A stretch of DNA of 40,598 bases, from positions 1-40,598 of the forward strand of contig SHYX01000041.1 in assembly GCA_009692585.1 (NCBI GenBank). The letters run 5' to 3'. Of this stretch, positions 25,280 through 34,202 are shown one piece after another. Numbering within the stretch: position 1 is the stretch's first letter; every line of letters begins with the position of its first letter. The notes under the pieces are model-generated. The model searched no databases. It saw only the letters and a list, made by a program, of their open reading frames with translations, and was not told the origin of the DNA. The DNA comes from Myxococcales bacterium. GTDB lineage: Bacteria; Myxococcota; UBA796; SXON01. The translations under genes were made by a program, and so were the position numbers.

Positions 25280-25672
25280 ATGACCCCCGACGAGCTCCGC
25301 GCTGTGCACGACGCGCTCCACCGGCTGCGGAACGCGCTCGTCGAGGCGGGCGACCACGAGGTCGCGGCCGAGTGGGACACCAACGTGGCGTCCAACCGCG
25401 ATCAGGACCAGAGCCCGCTGGTCGAGATGGGCCAGACCATCGCATCGTCCCGCAACCGGGCGCGCGCCGAGCAACTCCTCCGGATCGACGTGGCCCTCCG
25501 TCGGCTCGCCAACGACCCCGAGGCCTTCGGCCTCTGCACCTCATGCGGCGAGCCCATCCCCGCGCGTCGGTTGGCGCTCCTGCCCTTCGCCATCCAGTGT
25601 GTACCTTGCCAGAACGGGGCCGAGGACGCCGGGAAGAGCCGGAATCGGCGCAAGGTTACCGACTACGTGTAG
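25280..25672 (+). CDS. DksA/TraR-type C4 zinc-finger protein
   Basis: The 130-residue protein has an N-terminal helical hairpin (ELRAVHDALHRLRNALVEAG, then RNRARAEQLLRIDVALRRL) and the C4 zinc finger CTSCGEP...IQCVPCQ (Cys86, 89, 107, 110). The SCGEPIPxxRLxxxPxxxxCxxCQ spacing is the DksA/TraR signature. Members enter the RNA polymerase secondary channel or serve in other regulatory roles. The DxxDxA tip acidic motif of true DksA is replaced around residues 33-43 (DTNVASNRDQD), so ppGpp-linked activity is uncertain. The ATG at 25280 is the family-length start. Its 3' end overlaps convergent pfaD by 10 bases. Confidence 0.85.
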   Translation: MTPDELRAVHDALHRLRNALVEAGDHEVAAEWDTNVASNRDQDQSPLVEMGQTIASSRNRARAEQLLRIDVALRRLANDPEAFGLCTSCGEPIPARRLALLPFAIQCVPCQNGAEDAGKSRNRRKVTDYV

Positions 25673-27246
25673 GCAGCCGACAGTCCCAAACGCGTGGGCC
25701 GGTAGTCATAGGCCTCTGCGGGCACGGCGGCGCCGAAGCTTCGGAGCTGGCCGGCGCGGGTCACGACGGCCGCGCCCTCCAGAAGGTTCAACGCAATCTG
25801 GCCCACGGTGCGCTCGGCCGGGGCCGCCAGGAAGGTGCCCTTGACCCAGTCGTTGAACGCGCCCATCGCCGGGCCGCACCACAGCTGGTAGTCGAGGACC
25901 CGCGCCGGATCGCCGTCGATGGCCCAGCGGCTGGCTTTCCCCAGGTACCAGCGGAAGACCAGCGCCATGCGGTGCTTGGGGTCGGTGCGGGCCTTGTCGA
26001 CCTGCGCGGGGTCGCGGGCCAGGAAGTAGGCCTCGGTGCTCGCCCAGATGGCGTCGATCGGGCCCTGAAAAAGCTCCTTTTCGAGTCGGGCGCGCTCGGC
26101 CGCCGGAATCTCGTCCAGGCCGGCGTGGCGCAGGTACAGCTCCCGAAGCAGCTGGGCGCGGGCGGCGAACATCGTGCCGCGGCGCAGGACCTGCACCTGG
26201 ACGCCCATCTCGAACATGTCGGCAGCGGGGCACATCGCGACGTCGGCGATCTGCGCCTTGCACAGCAGCTCCCGCGCCGCCGGGGCGACGCCGGACTCGA
26301 TCGCGGCCTGGTTGACCGACCCGGTCAGGACGTAGGCGGCGCCCATGCCGAAGGCAGCCGCCGCGCTCATCGGCGTCCCGATTCCGCCCCCGGCACCGAT
26401 GCGGGGCACGGTGACGTACCCCCGCTCCCGGGCGATGCGGAGCGCCTGCTCGCGGATGACCGGAAACATAGCCACCAGCGGCCGATTGTCGGTGTGCCCG
26501 CCCGAGTCCGCCTCCACGGTGATGTCCTCGGCCAGTGGCACCCCCCGCGCGAGCTCCGCCTCCACCGCGGTCAGCTTGCCCTCGCGCACGAGGGCGTCGA
26601 GCATCGCCTGCGGGGCCGGTTCGAGGAACTGCTTCGCCACCTCGGGGCGGCTCACCTTGGCGACGATGCGGTTGGGCCGGCGCACCTGACCGTCGCCGTC
26701 GCGCGTCATCCCCGCGGTCGCGTAGTGGACGACGGGGGGGGTGATGCGCATGAACGCGCTGGCCTCGACCGTGCGCACGCCACGCGCCACGAGCATCCGG
26801 GTGACCTCGGCTTCGACGTGCGGCTCCTGCGGCGAGTGGATGAGGTTGACGCCGAAGGGCGCGTCGCCGAGCTGGGCCTGGAGGCGGTCCACGGCGGCCG
26901 CGACCCGATCGGGCAGGAGTCCCGCCGCGCCGAAGAAGCCGAGGCACCCGGCGCGCGCGGCGGCCACCACCACCTCGACGGTGGCGATGCCGTTTGCCAT
27001 GGCGCCGGTGCAGTAGGCGAAGCGGGTGCCGTGGGTCTCCGCAAACGCCCGATCCCCGAGCCACTCGGGGTACGTCGGCGGCAGGCTGCCGATGGGTTCG
27101 CCGTCCGGGGACGCCGTGAAGCTGACGCCGATGCGAGCCGCACCGCCGGTGACGCGCTCCCGGACCACGGTGAGGGGTTCACGGATGCGGGCGCAGGCCG
27201 CGGTCAACGCGGCGGGGGAGAAGGCGGTGTCGGAGGGGTGGGCCAC
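25663..27246 (-). CDS. pfaD: PfaD-type FMN enoyl reductase of polyunsaturated fatty acid/polyketide synthesis
   Basis: The 527-residue TIM-barrel protein matches the PfaD family, the stand-alone trans-acting enoyl reductase of PUFA synthases. Visible blocks include YCTGAMANGIATVEVV, FGVNLIHSPQEP, ITVEADSGGHTDNRPL with the active-site His, PRIGAGGGIGTPMSAAAAFG (phosphate/FMN binding) and the family C-terminus EAYDYRPTRLG. It starts at a GTG at 27246, 37 bases from the divergent GTG at 27284, so the two promoters must overlap. None of pfaA, pfaB, pfaC or pfaE is in the window, which is unusual for this gene. The family call is firm; its partner synthase lies elsewhere or is absent. Confidence 0.92.
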   Translation of the reverse strand: MAHPSDTAFSPAALTAACARIREPLTVVRERVTGGAARIGVSFTASPDGEPIGSLPPTYPEWLGDRAFAETHGTRFAYCTGAMANGIATVEVVVAAARAGCLGFFGAAGLLPDRVAAAVDRLQAQLGDAPFGVNLIHSPQEPHVEAEVTRMLVARGVRTVEASAFMRITPPVVHYATAGMTRDGDGQVRRPNRIVAKVSRPEVAKQFLEPAPQAMLDALVREGKLTAVEAELARGVPLAEDITVEADSGGHTDNRPLVAMFPVIREQALRIARERGYVTVPRIGAGGGIGTPMSAAAAFGMGAAYVLTGSVNQAAIESGVAPAARELLCKAQIADVAMCPAADMFEMGVQVQVLRRGTMFAARAQLLRELYLRHAGLDEIPAAERARLEKELFQGPIDAIWASTEAYFLARDPAQVDKARTDPKHRMALVFRWYLGKASRWAIDGDPARVLDYQLWCGPAMGAFNDWVKGTFLAAPAERTVGQIALNLLEGAAVVTRAGQLRSFGAAVPAEAYDYRPTRLGLSAAYT

Positions 27247-27283
27247 GAGGCGCCGATTAGCTCTGCCATGCTACCTTGCCCAC

Positions 27284-28186
27284 GTGATCCTGCTCGCAGT
27301 GCCCTTCGCGTTCGCCGTACCGGTCGTGGAGTGCCCCCGACCGTTCACCTCCGCCGAGCTGATCCAGGCCGCCGATCGCGCGGAGGAACGCTTTGCGGAA
27401 CAGGACCCCGCCGGCTTCGGCGGCGCGCGCATGGACGTGCGGGAGCGCCTCGGCTGCGTCAAGGATCCGCTTTCGTCCGGTGACGTGGTGCGGGTGCAGC
27501 GGGTGATGGCTCTTGGTGCATTTTTTGAGCAGGACGAGGCGCGGATGCGCGCGGCGGTGGGGGGCATGGTGCAGGTCGACATCACCGCGCGCTTCCCGGA
27601 AGCGGTGTTGCCCTCGGGGCACAAACTCGACAAGCTGGTGGACGAACTGGCCGGGCTCCCCCACCAGACCGGAGCGCCGCTGCGCGCCTTTTCCGATGGT
27701 TGGATCGAGGTCAACGGGGCCTACGCGCCCACGGTCGACTCCGACGTGGCCGCGACCCTGCAACACCTCGACAACCAGGGGCAGGTGGTCGAGACGCGGT
27801 ATTGGACGCCGGGCGAGCCGCTGGGCGACTGGGAGGCGGCCGGCGCCGCGCCGGTGGCGGGCGCGGCACCGATCAAGGCGCGCGTGCGCAAGACGGTGAT
27901 TCTGCCTGACAAGCTCAATGCGAAGACGACGACGGGTGGACAGATCGCCCGGGAAAACGCGGCGGCTCGACACACGGCGTTGATCGTCTCGGGCGGCGTC
28001 GGGATGATCGCGACCGGCGTGCTGTACGCCATCGCTGCCGATGCCAAGGAGCAGGCGCTCGACCCGGAGGTTCCCGAAGCACGGGCGCAGGCGTGGCGGG
28101 ACCAGGCGAACGGCTTGACGTGGGGCTGGATCGCGGGTTCGGTCCTGAGCGGCGGACTCGTCGCTACGCTCGCGATTACCTGGTAG
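27284..28186 (+). CDS. Exported protein with two C-terminal membrane segments, unknown function
   Basis: From the GTG at 27284 the 300-residue product has a signal peptide (MILLAVPFAFAVPVV), then helical acidic sequence (TSAELIQAADRAEERFAEQD, DVVRVQRVMALGAFFEQDEA). A central beta-rich segment (GWIEVNGAYAPTVD) precedes a linker and two hydrophobic segments near the end (TALIVSGGVGMIATGVLYAIA, WGWIAGSVLSGGLVATLAI). It may be an inner-membrane-tethered periplasmic protein. GTG is the only in-frame start directly before the signal; the ATG at 27268 is out of frame. Divergent from pfaD. Family not recognised. Confidence 0.75.
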   Translation: MILLAVPFAFAVPVVECPRPFTSAELIQAADRAEERFAEQDPAGFGGARMDVRERLGCVKDPLSSGDVVRVQRVMALGAFFEQDEARMRAAVGGMVQVDITARFPEAVLPSGHKLDKLVDELAGLPHQTGAPLRAFSDGWIEVNGAYAPTVDSDVAATLQHLDNQGQVVETRYWTPGEPLGDWEAAGAAPVAGAAPIKARVRKTVILPDKLNAKTTTGGQIARENAAARHTALIVSGGVGMIATGVLYAIAADAKEQALDPEVPEARAQAWRDQANGLTWGWIAGSVLSGGLVATLAITW

Positions 28187-28216
28187 TCGCGCTAAACTGT
28201 CTGCAGAGGTTTCCCC

Positions 28217-31200
28217 ATGTCGCCCCCCTCCCGTTCGGCCGTCGGTGTGTTCGCGACGCCCGGCCTGCTGCTCCTGCTCGCCGCGTGTGCCGAGTTCCAG
28301 ATCGCCGACACCGCGCCCGACAGCGCCCGTGCCGCAACGGATACGGCTGTCGCCGGTAAGGTGATCCGCTCCAGCGCCGACGGCGATGGCGACGGCTACG
28401 ACGGTGCGGTCGACGATTGCGACGATAGCAACGGCGCGATCAATCCCGGTGCGTCGGAGAGCGACAACCTCATCGACGACGATTGTGACGACTACGTCGA
28501 TGAAGACTTCGTCGCGGCCGGCGACGTCATCGTGACCGAGATCAACCGGTATTCGGTGCTGGGTACCGCCGGGGCCAAGGTCAACGCCGCCTGGGTCGAG
28601 GTCTACAACAACAGCGCCCGCACGGTGGACATGTCCAACTGGACGCTCGCCCGCGGCATCACCACCGGGCAGCAGATCGCGCTCGACCCGACGGCGGCGC
28701 CGATCCTCGCTCCCGGAGACTACGCGACCTTTTGCGACACCGACGACTACGTCGGCGCCAGCACCGCCTACCCCCTCAGCTGCGACTACGTGTGGGGCGA
28801 CGAGACGCAGGCCTCGACCTACCAGAGCACCTATCACAACAACGTATTCTATCTACGTCGCGACTCCGACCGTGTTGCCTTCTACATCGACGGCAACCGC
28901 ACGACCGGTACGCTCGTCGATGGGGTCAGCTACTACTACGACGCCACCAACGGCTACTGGCCGCGTCAACTGCGCTTTTCGATGTCGCTCGACGCCGCCT
29001 ACTATGACAGCGGGCTCAACGACAACCTGGGCGCCTGGTGCTCCACCAACGAAAACGCCGCCAACTCCGGGGTGGGTTCGACGTCGTGGCGCTGGTACGA
29101 CGTCTCAGGGACCGCGCTCGACGAGTACGGCACGCCGGGCGCCGACGGCAGCGACTGCACCAATGACCCGGACCTGGACGGCGACAGCTACACCGGCGAC
29201 ACCGACTGCGACGAGACCGACGCCACGATCAACCCCGGCGCCACCGAGGTCTGCGATGGCATCGACAACGACTGCGACGGCGCCATCGACAACTCCGGCG
29301 GCTTTGCCGACGTCGACGGCGATGGCTACGGCGACGCGGCGAGCCCCGGCGGCTGCTCGGGCGGCGGCACCTATGTGCCAAACGACGACGACTGCGACGA
29401 CAGCGACGCCGGCGTCAATCCCGCCGGGACGGAGTCGGATGACGGCACGGACGAAGACTGCGACGGTTGGGTAGACGAGGACTTCGTCGTGGTCGGCGAC
29501 ATCGTCGTCAACGAGATCAACCGCCGCTCGTCGATCGGCGGCACCGGCGTGCAGAACAACGCCAGCTGGGTCGAGTTGGTCAACACCTCGACGCGCACCA
29601 TCGACCTGGACAACTGGGTCTTCGCCCGGGGCACCTCGGCCTCCGGAAACCAGGTCTACATCGATCCCGCGGCGGGGCTGAGCGTGGCACCCGGCGGGTA
29701 CGTCGTGCTCTGCGACAGCAACGACTACGAGGGGTCCTCGGTCAGCTATCCACTGGCCTGCGACTACGTCTGGGGCGACGAGTCCCAGGGCGTCGGCTAC
29801 GTCGGCACCTACTACGACAATACGCTCTACCTCCGGCGTGACGCCGATACGCTGGCCATGTACATCGCCGGGGATCGGTCGACGGGCACCGCCATCGACA
29901 GCGTCGTGTACGTGCTCGGCTGGCCGAACAGGGTCCGCTTCTCCATGGGGCTGGATCCCGACTCGGCCGACGCGACCAACAACGACAACATCGCCGCCTG
30001 GTGTTCCACCAACGCCGGCACGGCCAGCACCAGCTGGCGTTGGTACGACACCTCAGCCACCACCGCCGACGAGTACGGCACCCCTGGCGCCGCCAACTAC
30101 GACTGCGCCAGCGACATCGACGGCGACGGGGTCACCGACGTCACCGACTGCGACGACTTCGACGCGACGGTCTATCCGGGCGCCACCGAGATCTGCGATG
30201 GCCTGGACAACGACTGCGACCTGAGCATCGACGAGGGGCTGGGCGGCACCGTGTACTATGCCGATGCCGATGTGGACAGCTACGGCAACCCGGCAACCAC
30301 CGCCACCGCCTGCGCCGGCGCGCCCTCGGGCTACGTGCTCGACAACACCGACTGCGACGACGCCGACGCCGCGGTCAACCCGGCCGCGGCAGAGGTCTGC
30401 GGCGACGGCGTGGACAACGACTGCGTCGACGACGACACCGTCTGCGAGTTCTCGGGCACCCAGGAGATCAAGGACGCCTACGACTTCCGCGCGTACGGCA
30501 CCGCCGCCAACATGGCCGTCGGCACCGCAGTGTGCAACAACGGCGACTACAACGGGGATGGTTACGCCGACGTCGTCGTCGGCCAGGGCTTCTACGATGG
30601 CACCGCCACCGACATGGGCCGTACCAACCTCTGGTACGGGCCGGTCGACACCTCGGACAGCCTGTCCAGCGCCGACTTGAGCATCGACGGCGACACCAGC
30701 CGCAACAGCGACCAGTTCGGCTCGACCACGCGCTTCGCGGGCGACGTCGACGCCGACGGCAGCGACGACCTGCTGTCGGCGGCGTGGCGTTCGCACGCGG
30801 ATGATCGCGGCACGGCCTACCTGCTCTTGGGTGGCAACGTCGGCACATCCGTCTCCACGGCCGATGCCAGCTTCAGCATGAGCGGCACCACGACCTACGT
30901 GGGTTTCGCCGTGGACGGGGCCGAGGCGAACGGGGACACGAGGTCCGACATCCTGGTGAGCGCCTATGGGTACTCCTCAGGGGCGGGGCTGGTCGCGTTC
31001 TACGATGGCTCGACCGTCAGCGGTGCGGAGGACCTCTCCACGACGGCGACGGCGCTCATCACCGGCAGCGTGGCGGCGGAGAACCTCGGCTACACGGTGG
31101 CCATGGGGGACCTCGACAACGACGGAATGGCGGACTTCGTCCTGGGGGCGCCGTCGGCGTCCAGCGCCACGGCCACCGGCTCGGTCTACGTCTTCCTCGG

Positions 31201-31801
31201 TGGTGGGTCGCTTTCCGGGACGGTGGCGGCCACCACGGCGGACTACACGCTGACGGGCTCGGCGGCAGCCGACCGGCTGGGGCTCTCGGTCGCCTACCTG
31301 GGCGACCACGACGGCGACGGCAGCGGCGACTACGCCGCGGGCGCCGACCGGGCGGGGGCCAGCGACCAGGGCGCGGTCTACGTCATCACCAGCACGCCGG
31401 GCGCGTCGACGACGGCGGCCGCGGCCGCGGGGTCGGTCATCACCGGCGAGGTCGCCACCGACTTCTTCGGGCGCACGGTCGCGGGCGTCGGCGACGCCAA
31501 CGCCGACCTGACCGGAGAGCTGATGGTCGGGGCCACCGGCTACGACTACGCCGCGCTCAGCGGCACGGGAGCGGCCTACTTCTTCTACGGTCCGGTCGCC
31601 AGCGGCAGCACCAGCGCCTCGGCCTACGACGCCCGCTTCACCGGGGCCAACACCTCCGATGCGGTCGGCTTCGCCATCAGCGGCGGGGGTGACGTCAACA
31701 ACGACGGGCTTGCCGACTGGATGTCCGGCGCCACCAGCTGGGACGGCTTCGGCTACGGCAACTCGGGCGGCTCGTGGTTGTACTACGGGGCCGGGCAGTA
31801 G
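28217..31801 (+). CDS. Large lipoprotein with duplicated lamin-tail domains, MopE-like repeats and FG-GAP propeller
   Basis: The 1194-residue protein starts with a lipobox (LLLLLAAC, Cys24). MopE-like Asp/Cys repeats (DDCDDSNGAINPGA; DCDETDATINPGATEVCDGI) flank two copies of a lamin-tail-type domain, at about residues 95-310 and 425-625. The copies share VxEINRxSxxG...WVEhxNxSxRThDhxNW...ARG and a WRWYDxSxTxxDEYGTPGA end. Residues 775-1194 form FG-GAP/integrin-alpha-like blades with calcium loops (NGDYNGDGYADVVVGQ; DLDNDGMADFVLGAP; GDANADLTGELMVGA). The ATG at 28217 has AGAGG 7 bases upstream. It is likely a calcium-stabilised surface adhesin or scaffold; the specific role is unknown. Confidence 0.9.
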   Translation: MSPPSRSAVGVFATPGLLLLLAACAEFQIADTAPDSARAATDTAVAGKVIRSSADGDGDGYDGAVDDCDDSNGAINPGASESDNLIDDDCDDYVDEDFVAAGDVIVTEINRYSVLGTAGAKVNAAWVEVYNNSARTVDMSNWTLARGITTGQQIALDPTAAPILAPGDYATFCDTDDYVGASTAYPLSCDYVWGDETQASTYQSTYHNNVFYLRRDSDRVAFYIDGNRTTGTLVDGVSYYYDATNGYWPRQLRFSMSLDAAYYDSGLNDNLGAWCSTNENAANSGVGSTSWRWYDVSGTALDEYGTPGADGSDCTNDPDLDGDSYTGDTDCDETDATINPGATEVCDGIDNDCDGAIDNSGGFADVDGDGYGDAASPGGCSGGGTYVPNDDDCDDSDAGVNPAGTESDDGTDEDCDGWVDEDFVVVGDIVVNEINRRSSIGGTGVQNNASWVELVNTSTRTIDLDNWVFARGTSASGNQVYIDPAAGLSVAPGGYVVLCDSNDYEGSSVSYPLACDYVWGDESQGVGYVGTYYDNTLYLRRDADTLAMYIAGDRSTGTAIDSVVYVLGWPNRVRFSMGLDPDSADATNNDNIAAWCSTNAGTASTSWRWYDTSATTADEYGTPGAANYDCASDIDGDGVTDVTDCDDFDATVYPGATEICDGLDNDCDLSIDEGLGGTVYYADADVDSYGNPATTATACAGAPSGYVLDNTDCDDADAAVNPAAAEVCGDGVDNDCVDDDTVCEFSGTQEIKDAYDFRAYGTAANMAVGTAVCNNGDYNGDGYADVVVGQGFYDGTATDMGRTNLWYGPVDTSDSLSSADLSIDGDTSRNSDQFGSTTRFAGDVDADGSDDLLSAAWRSHADDRGTAYLLLGGNVGTSVSTADASFSMSGTTTYVGFAVDGAEANGDTRSDILVSAYGYSSGAGLVAFYDGSTVSGAEDLSTTATALITGSVAAENLGYTVAMGDLDNDGMADFVLGAPSASSATATGSVYVFLGGGSLSGTVAATTADYTLTGSAAADRLGLSVAYLGDHDGDGSGDYAAGADRAGASDQGAVYVITSTPGASTTAAAAAGSVITGEVATDFFGRTVAGVGDANADLTGELMVGATGYDYAALSGTGAAYFFYGPVASGSTSASAYDARFTGANTSDAVGFAISGGGDVNNDGLADWMSGATSWDGFGYGNSGGSWLYYGAGQ

Positions 31802-31820
31802 CCGCCGCGCTCGGTGGTGG

Positions 31821-32639
31821 TCACCGTTCGATCTGCACGTCGGCGATGTCCGGCGTGCCGGTCAACGCCATGACGAGGCGGTCGACGCCGAGGGCGATGC
31901 CTGCGGTGCGCGGCAGCCGGTCGGTCGCCGCGATGACCCCTTCGTCGGTGGGGTGGGGGGCGCGCCCGGCGCACAGCCGCGACGCGGCGCTCTGGGCGAA
32001 ACGACGCCGGAGCTCGGCCCCGTCGCGCAGCTCCGAGTAGCCGTTGGCCAGCTCCAGGCCGCCCAGGTACAGCTCCAGGCGCTCGCACACCTCGCCGCGG
32101 ACCTCGGCCAGGGCGGCCTGTCGGGCGGGAAAGTCGAGGACCCAGGTCGGCGAGGTGAGGGTGGCGTCGATCTCGGTCACCCAGCGCCGAAAGAACTCGT
32201 CGTCATCGGCGGTGACCGCCCCCCCGAAAAGCGCGGCAACCGTCGTCCGCGAGAAGCGTGGTGTCGCGACAGTGAGGGCACGAGCCGCCTCGGACACCAG
32301 CCCCTCTACGAGCGGGATGAGATCGAGGTAGTTGGCGTTGTGAAGGTACAGCTCCAACAGGGTGAACTCGCGGGAGTGGTGGCGCCCGGCCTCTTCGTTC
32401 CGAAACGCCGGCGTCATCGCGTAGATACGCGGCAGGCCGGCGGCGAGGACGCGCTTGAGCGCGAACTCCGGTGACGTGTGCAGGAAACCGTCCGCGCACA
32501 CCACGCTTTCGAGGTTGGCCTCGAGCGCCGGGCTCCGGACCAGGACCGGCGGCTGGACCTCCAGGAAGCCTTCGCGTGCCAGCGTCGTACGAAGCGCGGT
32601 GAGGACGGTCGCGCGAGCGCGGAGGAGCGCGGCATTCAT
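31821..32639 (-). CDS. epmA: EF-P beta-lysine ligase EpmA (GenX/PoxA type)
   Basis: The 272-residue class II aminoacyl-tRNA-synthetase-like enzyme activates (R)-beta-lysine and attaches it to EF-P. Motif 2 reads FRNEEAGRHHSREFTLLELY, typical of lysyl-tRNA-synthetase relatives, and motif 3 reads GIALGVDRLVMALTG. No anticodon-binding domain precedes the catalytic core, which starts within residues 1-40 (LEVQPPVLVRSPALEANLES). It is shorter than E. coli EpmA (325) but all core motifs are present. The ATG at 32639 is the family start. It lies 15 bases after efp on the same strand and is likely co-transcribed with it. Confidence 0.93.
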   Translation of the reverse strand: MNAALLRARATVLTALRTTLAREGFLEVQPPVLVRSPALEANLESVVCADGFLHTSPEFALKRVLAAGLPRIYAMTPAFRNEEAGRHHSREFTLLELYLHNANYLDLIPLVEGLVSEAARALTVATPRFSRTTVAALFGGAVTADDDEFFRRWVTEIDATLTSPTWVLDFPARQAALAEVRGEVCERLELYLGGLELANGYSELRDGAELRRRFAQSAASRLCAGRAPHPTDEGVIAATDRLPRTAGIALGVDRLVMALTGTPDIADVQIER

Positions 32640-32654
32640 CGGGCGCGGGGCGCG

Positions 32655-33218
32655 TCAGAGCCGGGAGACGTAGCTGCCGCCATCCCGGGTATCGACCTTG
32701 AGCAGTTCCCCCTCCTTGACGAAGATCGGCACCTGGATCTCGGCGCCGCATTCCAGCTTGGCGTTCTTGGTGATGTTGTTCGACGTGTTGCCCTTGACCG
32801 CCGGTTCGGTCCAGGCCACCTTGCTTTCGATGAAATTGGGCAGCGTCACGTTCACCGCGCGGCCCTTGTAGAACAGCACGCTGACTTCAAGGCTTTCGAT
32901 GAGGAATTTGGCGTCGTCGGCGATGACCGCTCCCTGGATCTCGACCTGATCGTAGGTTTCGGTGTTCATGAAGGTGTACACGCCCTGCTGTTCGTAGAGG
33001 AACTGCATGGGCTGTTCTTCGACGTCCGCTTCGTCGAGGATTTCTCCGCTGCGATAGGTACGCTCGATCACCGCGCCGGTAAGCAGGTTCTTGAGCTTGG
33101 TGCGCGTGAACGCGGTGCCCTTGCCCGGCTTGACGAACTGGAAGTACACGATGCTATAGGGCGCACCTTCGGTCTCGACCTTGAGTCCGTTGCGGAAATC
33201 GGAGGTTTGGTACGCCAT
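32655..33218 (-). CDS. efp: Elongation factor P
   Basis: The 187-residue three-domain EF-P relieves ribosome stalling at polyproline stretches. The domain I loop is VKPGKGTAF, with the modified Lys33 (Lys34 in E. coli), the residue beta-lysylated by EpmA/EpmB. Domain II and III blocks YRSGEILDEADVEEQPMQFL, YTFMNTETYDQVEI and PNFIESKVAWTEPAVKG...TKNAKLECGAEIQVPIFVKEG are canonical. The ATG at 33218 overlaps, on the opposite strand, the ATG of epmB at 33217, so the two genes are divergent from one palindromic CATG. Regulation therefore has to act from within the neighbouring coding sequence. A functional protein is nearly certain. Confidence 0.97.
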   Translation of the reverse strand: MAYQTSDFRNGLKVETEGAPYSIVYFQFVKPGKGTAFTRTKLKNLLTGAVIERTYRSGEILDEADVEEQPMQFLYEQQGVYTFMNTETYDQVEIQGAVIADDAKFLIESLEVSVLFYKGRAVNVTLPNFIESKVAWTEPAVKGNTSNNITKNAKLECGAEIQVPIFVKEGELLKVDTRDGGSYVSRL

Positions 33219-34194
33219 GAAGACACCGGGGAAAGCGCGCGGCTATCACGCGGGCGCGGTGGTGGGTAGGCCCGAGGCCGAGGTCCGATTCCCGTGGATG
33301 CGGGTGGTGGATTGGGAGCAGATTGCCGGTCGGTTCCCGGTCAGGCTGCCGCGCGGCTACCTGGGGGATGCGACGCGGCCGGGCGATCCCCGGCTGCGGA
33401 CCGCCCTGCCCGACCCTGCGGAACTCGTCGACGACGCGGGGGACATCGCGGACCCGGTGGGCGAGCGGGCGCTGTCCCCGCTGCCATGGGTGGTCCGGAA
33501 GCATGACGACCGCGTGCTCCTGCTCCTGACCAAACGCTGTCATGTGTACTGTCGATACTGTTTCCGGCGTGACCACCAGCCGGGGGCGAGCGAAGATCCA
33601 TCCCCGAGCGAGTGGGCGGCGATGTTCCGGTACGCGCGTGGGAGCGGGGCGCGCGAGGTGATCCTGAGCGGCGGCGACCCGCTGGCGATCTCCGACGCCC
33701 GGCTGTTGGACGCGATCGACTCGCTCCGCCCGGACATCCCCGTGGTTCGCATTCACACCCGTGCCCCGATCACCTTTCCGCAGCGCATCACCCCGCGGCT
33801 GGTGTCCGCTCTCCGGGCCCGGGCGCCCGTCTGGGTCCTGGTACACGCGAATCACCCGGTGGAGCTCAGTCCGGACGTCCGCGACGTGCTGTCGCGACTT
33901 GTGGATGCGGGGATCCCCGTCCTGAATCAGGCCGTGCTGCTACGCGGAATCAACGATGACGTGGATGTCCTGGCCGAGCTTTGCGAGACGCTGGTTCGCC
34001 TCCGCGTGTTCCCCTACTACCTGCACCACACCGACGCGGCACCGGGGAACGCCGCGTTTCGGGTGCCGCTCGACGTCGGATGGGCGCTGTACGAGCAGTT
34101 GCGCGCCCGGGTGTCAGGGATCGCCCTGCCGACGTACGTGATAGACCCGCCCGACGGCACCGGGAAGCGGGTTATCGGGCGGGGACTCCAGTAG
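33217..34194 (+). CDS. epmB: EF-P (R)-beta-lysine-forming radical SAM aminomutase EpmB
   Basis: The 325-residue KamA-family radical SAM enzyme converts L-lysine to (R)-beta-lysine, feeding EpmA. The cluster motif CHVYCRYC (Cys108, 112, 115) has the lysine aminomutase spacing CxxxCxxC. SGGDPLAISD, VRIHTRAPITFPQRIT, VHANHPVEL, NQAVLLRGIND and the PLP-binding region near YYLHHTDAAPG complete the family set. The ATG at 33217 gives the family-like N-terminus; GGAGG at 33201-33205 is a fair ribosome site, but it is inside efp on the other strand. Shorter starts within 33260-33300 are possible. With efp and epmA it forms a complete beta-lysylation module; no EpmC hydroxylase is seen. Confidence 0.93.
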   Translation: MKTPGKARGYHAGAVVGRPEAEVRFPWMRVVDWEQIAGRFPVRLPRGYLGDATRPGDPRLRTALPDPAELVDDAGDIADPVGERALSPLPWVVRKHDDRVLLLLTKRCHVYCRYCFRRDHQPGASEDPSPSEWAAMFRYARGSGAREVILSGGDPLAISDARLLDAIDSLRPDIPVVRIHTRAPITFPQRITPRLVSALRARAPVWVLVHANHPVELSPDVRDVLSRLVDAGIPVLNQAVLLRGINDDVDVLAELCETLVRLRVFPYYLHHTDAAPGNAAFRVPLDVGWALYEQLRARVSGIALPTYVIDPPDGTGKRVIGRGLQ

Positions 34195-34202
34195 ACCGTC
34201 GC

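Noticed and set aside
28217..31801. Arg/Thr-rich open frames in both strands over the large lipoprotein
   Set aside because: Shadow frames of repetitive GAC/GGC codons.
33981..34202. Upstream extension of the DUF4388 gene to 33981
   Set aside because: It overlaps the confident 3' end of epmB in another frame; the ATG at 34203 fits the spacing after the epmB stop.
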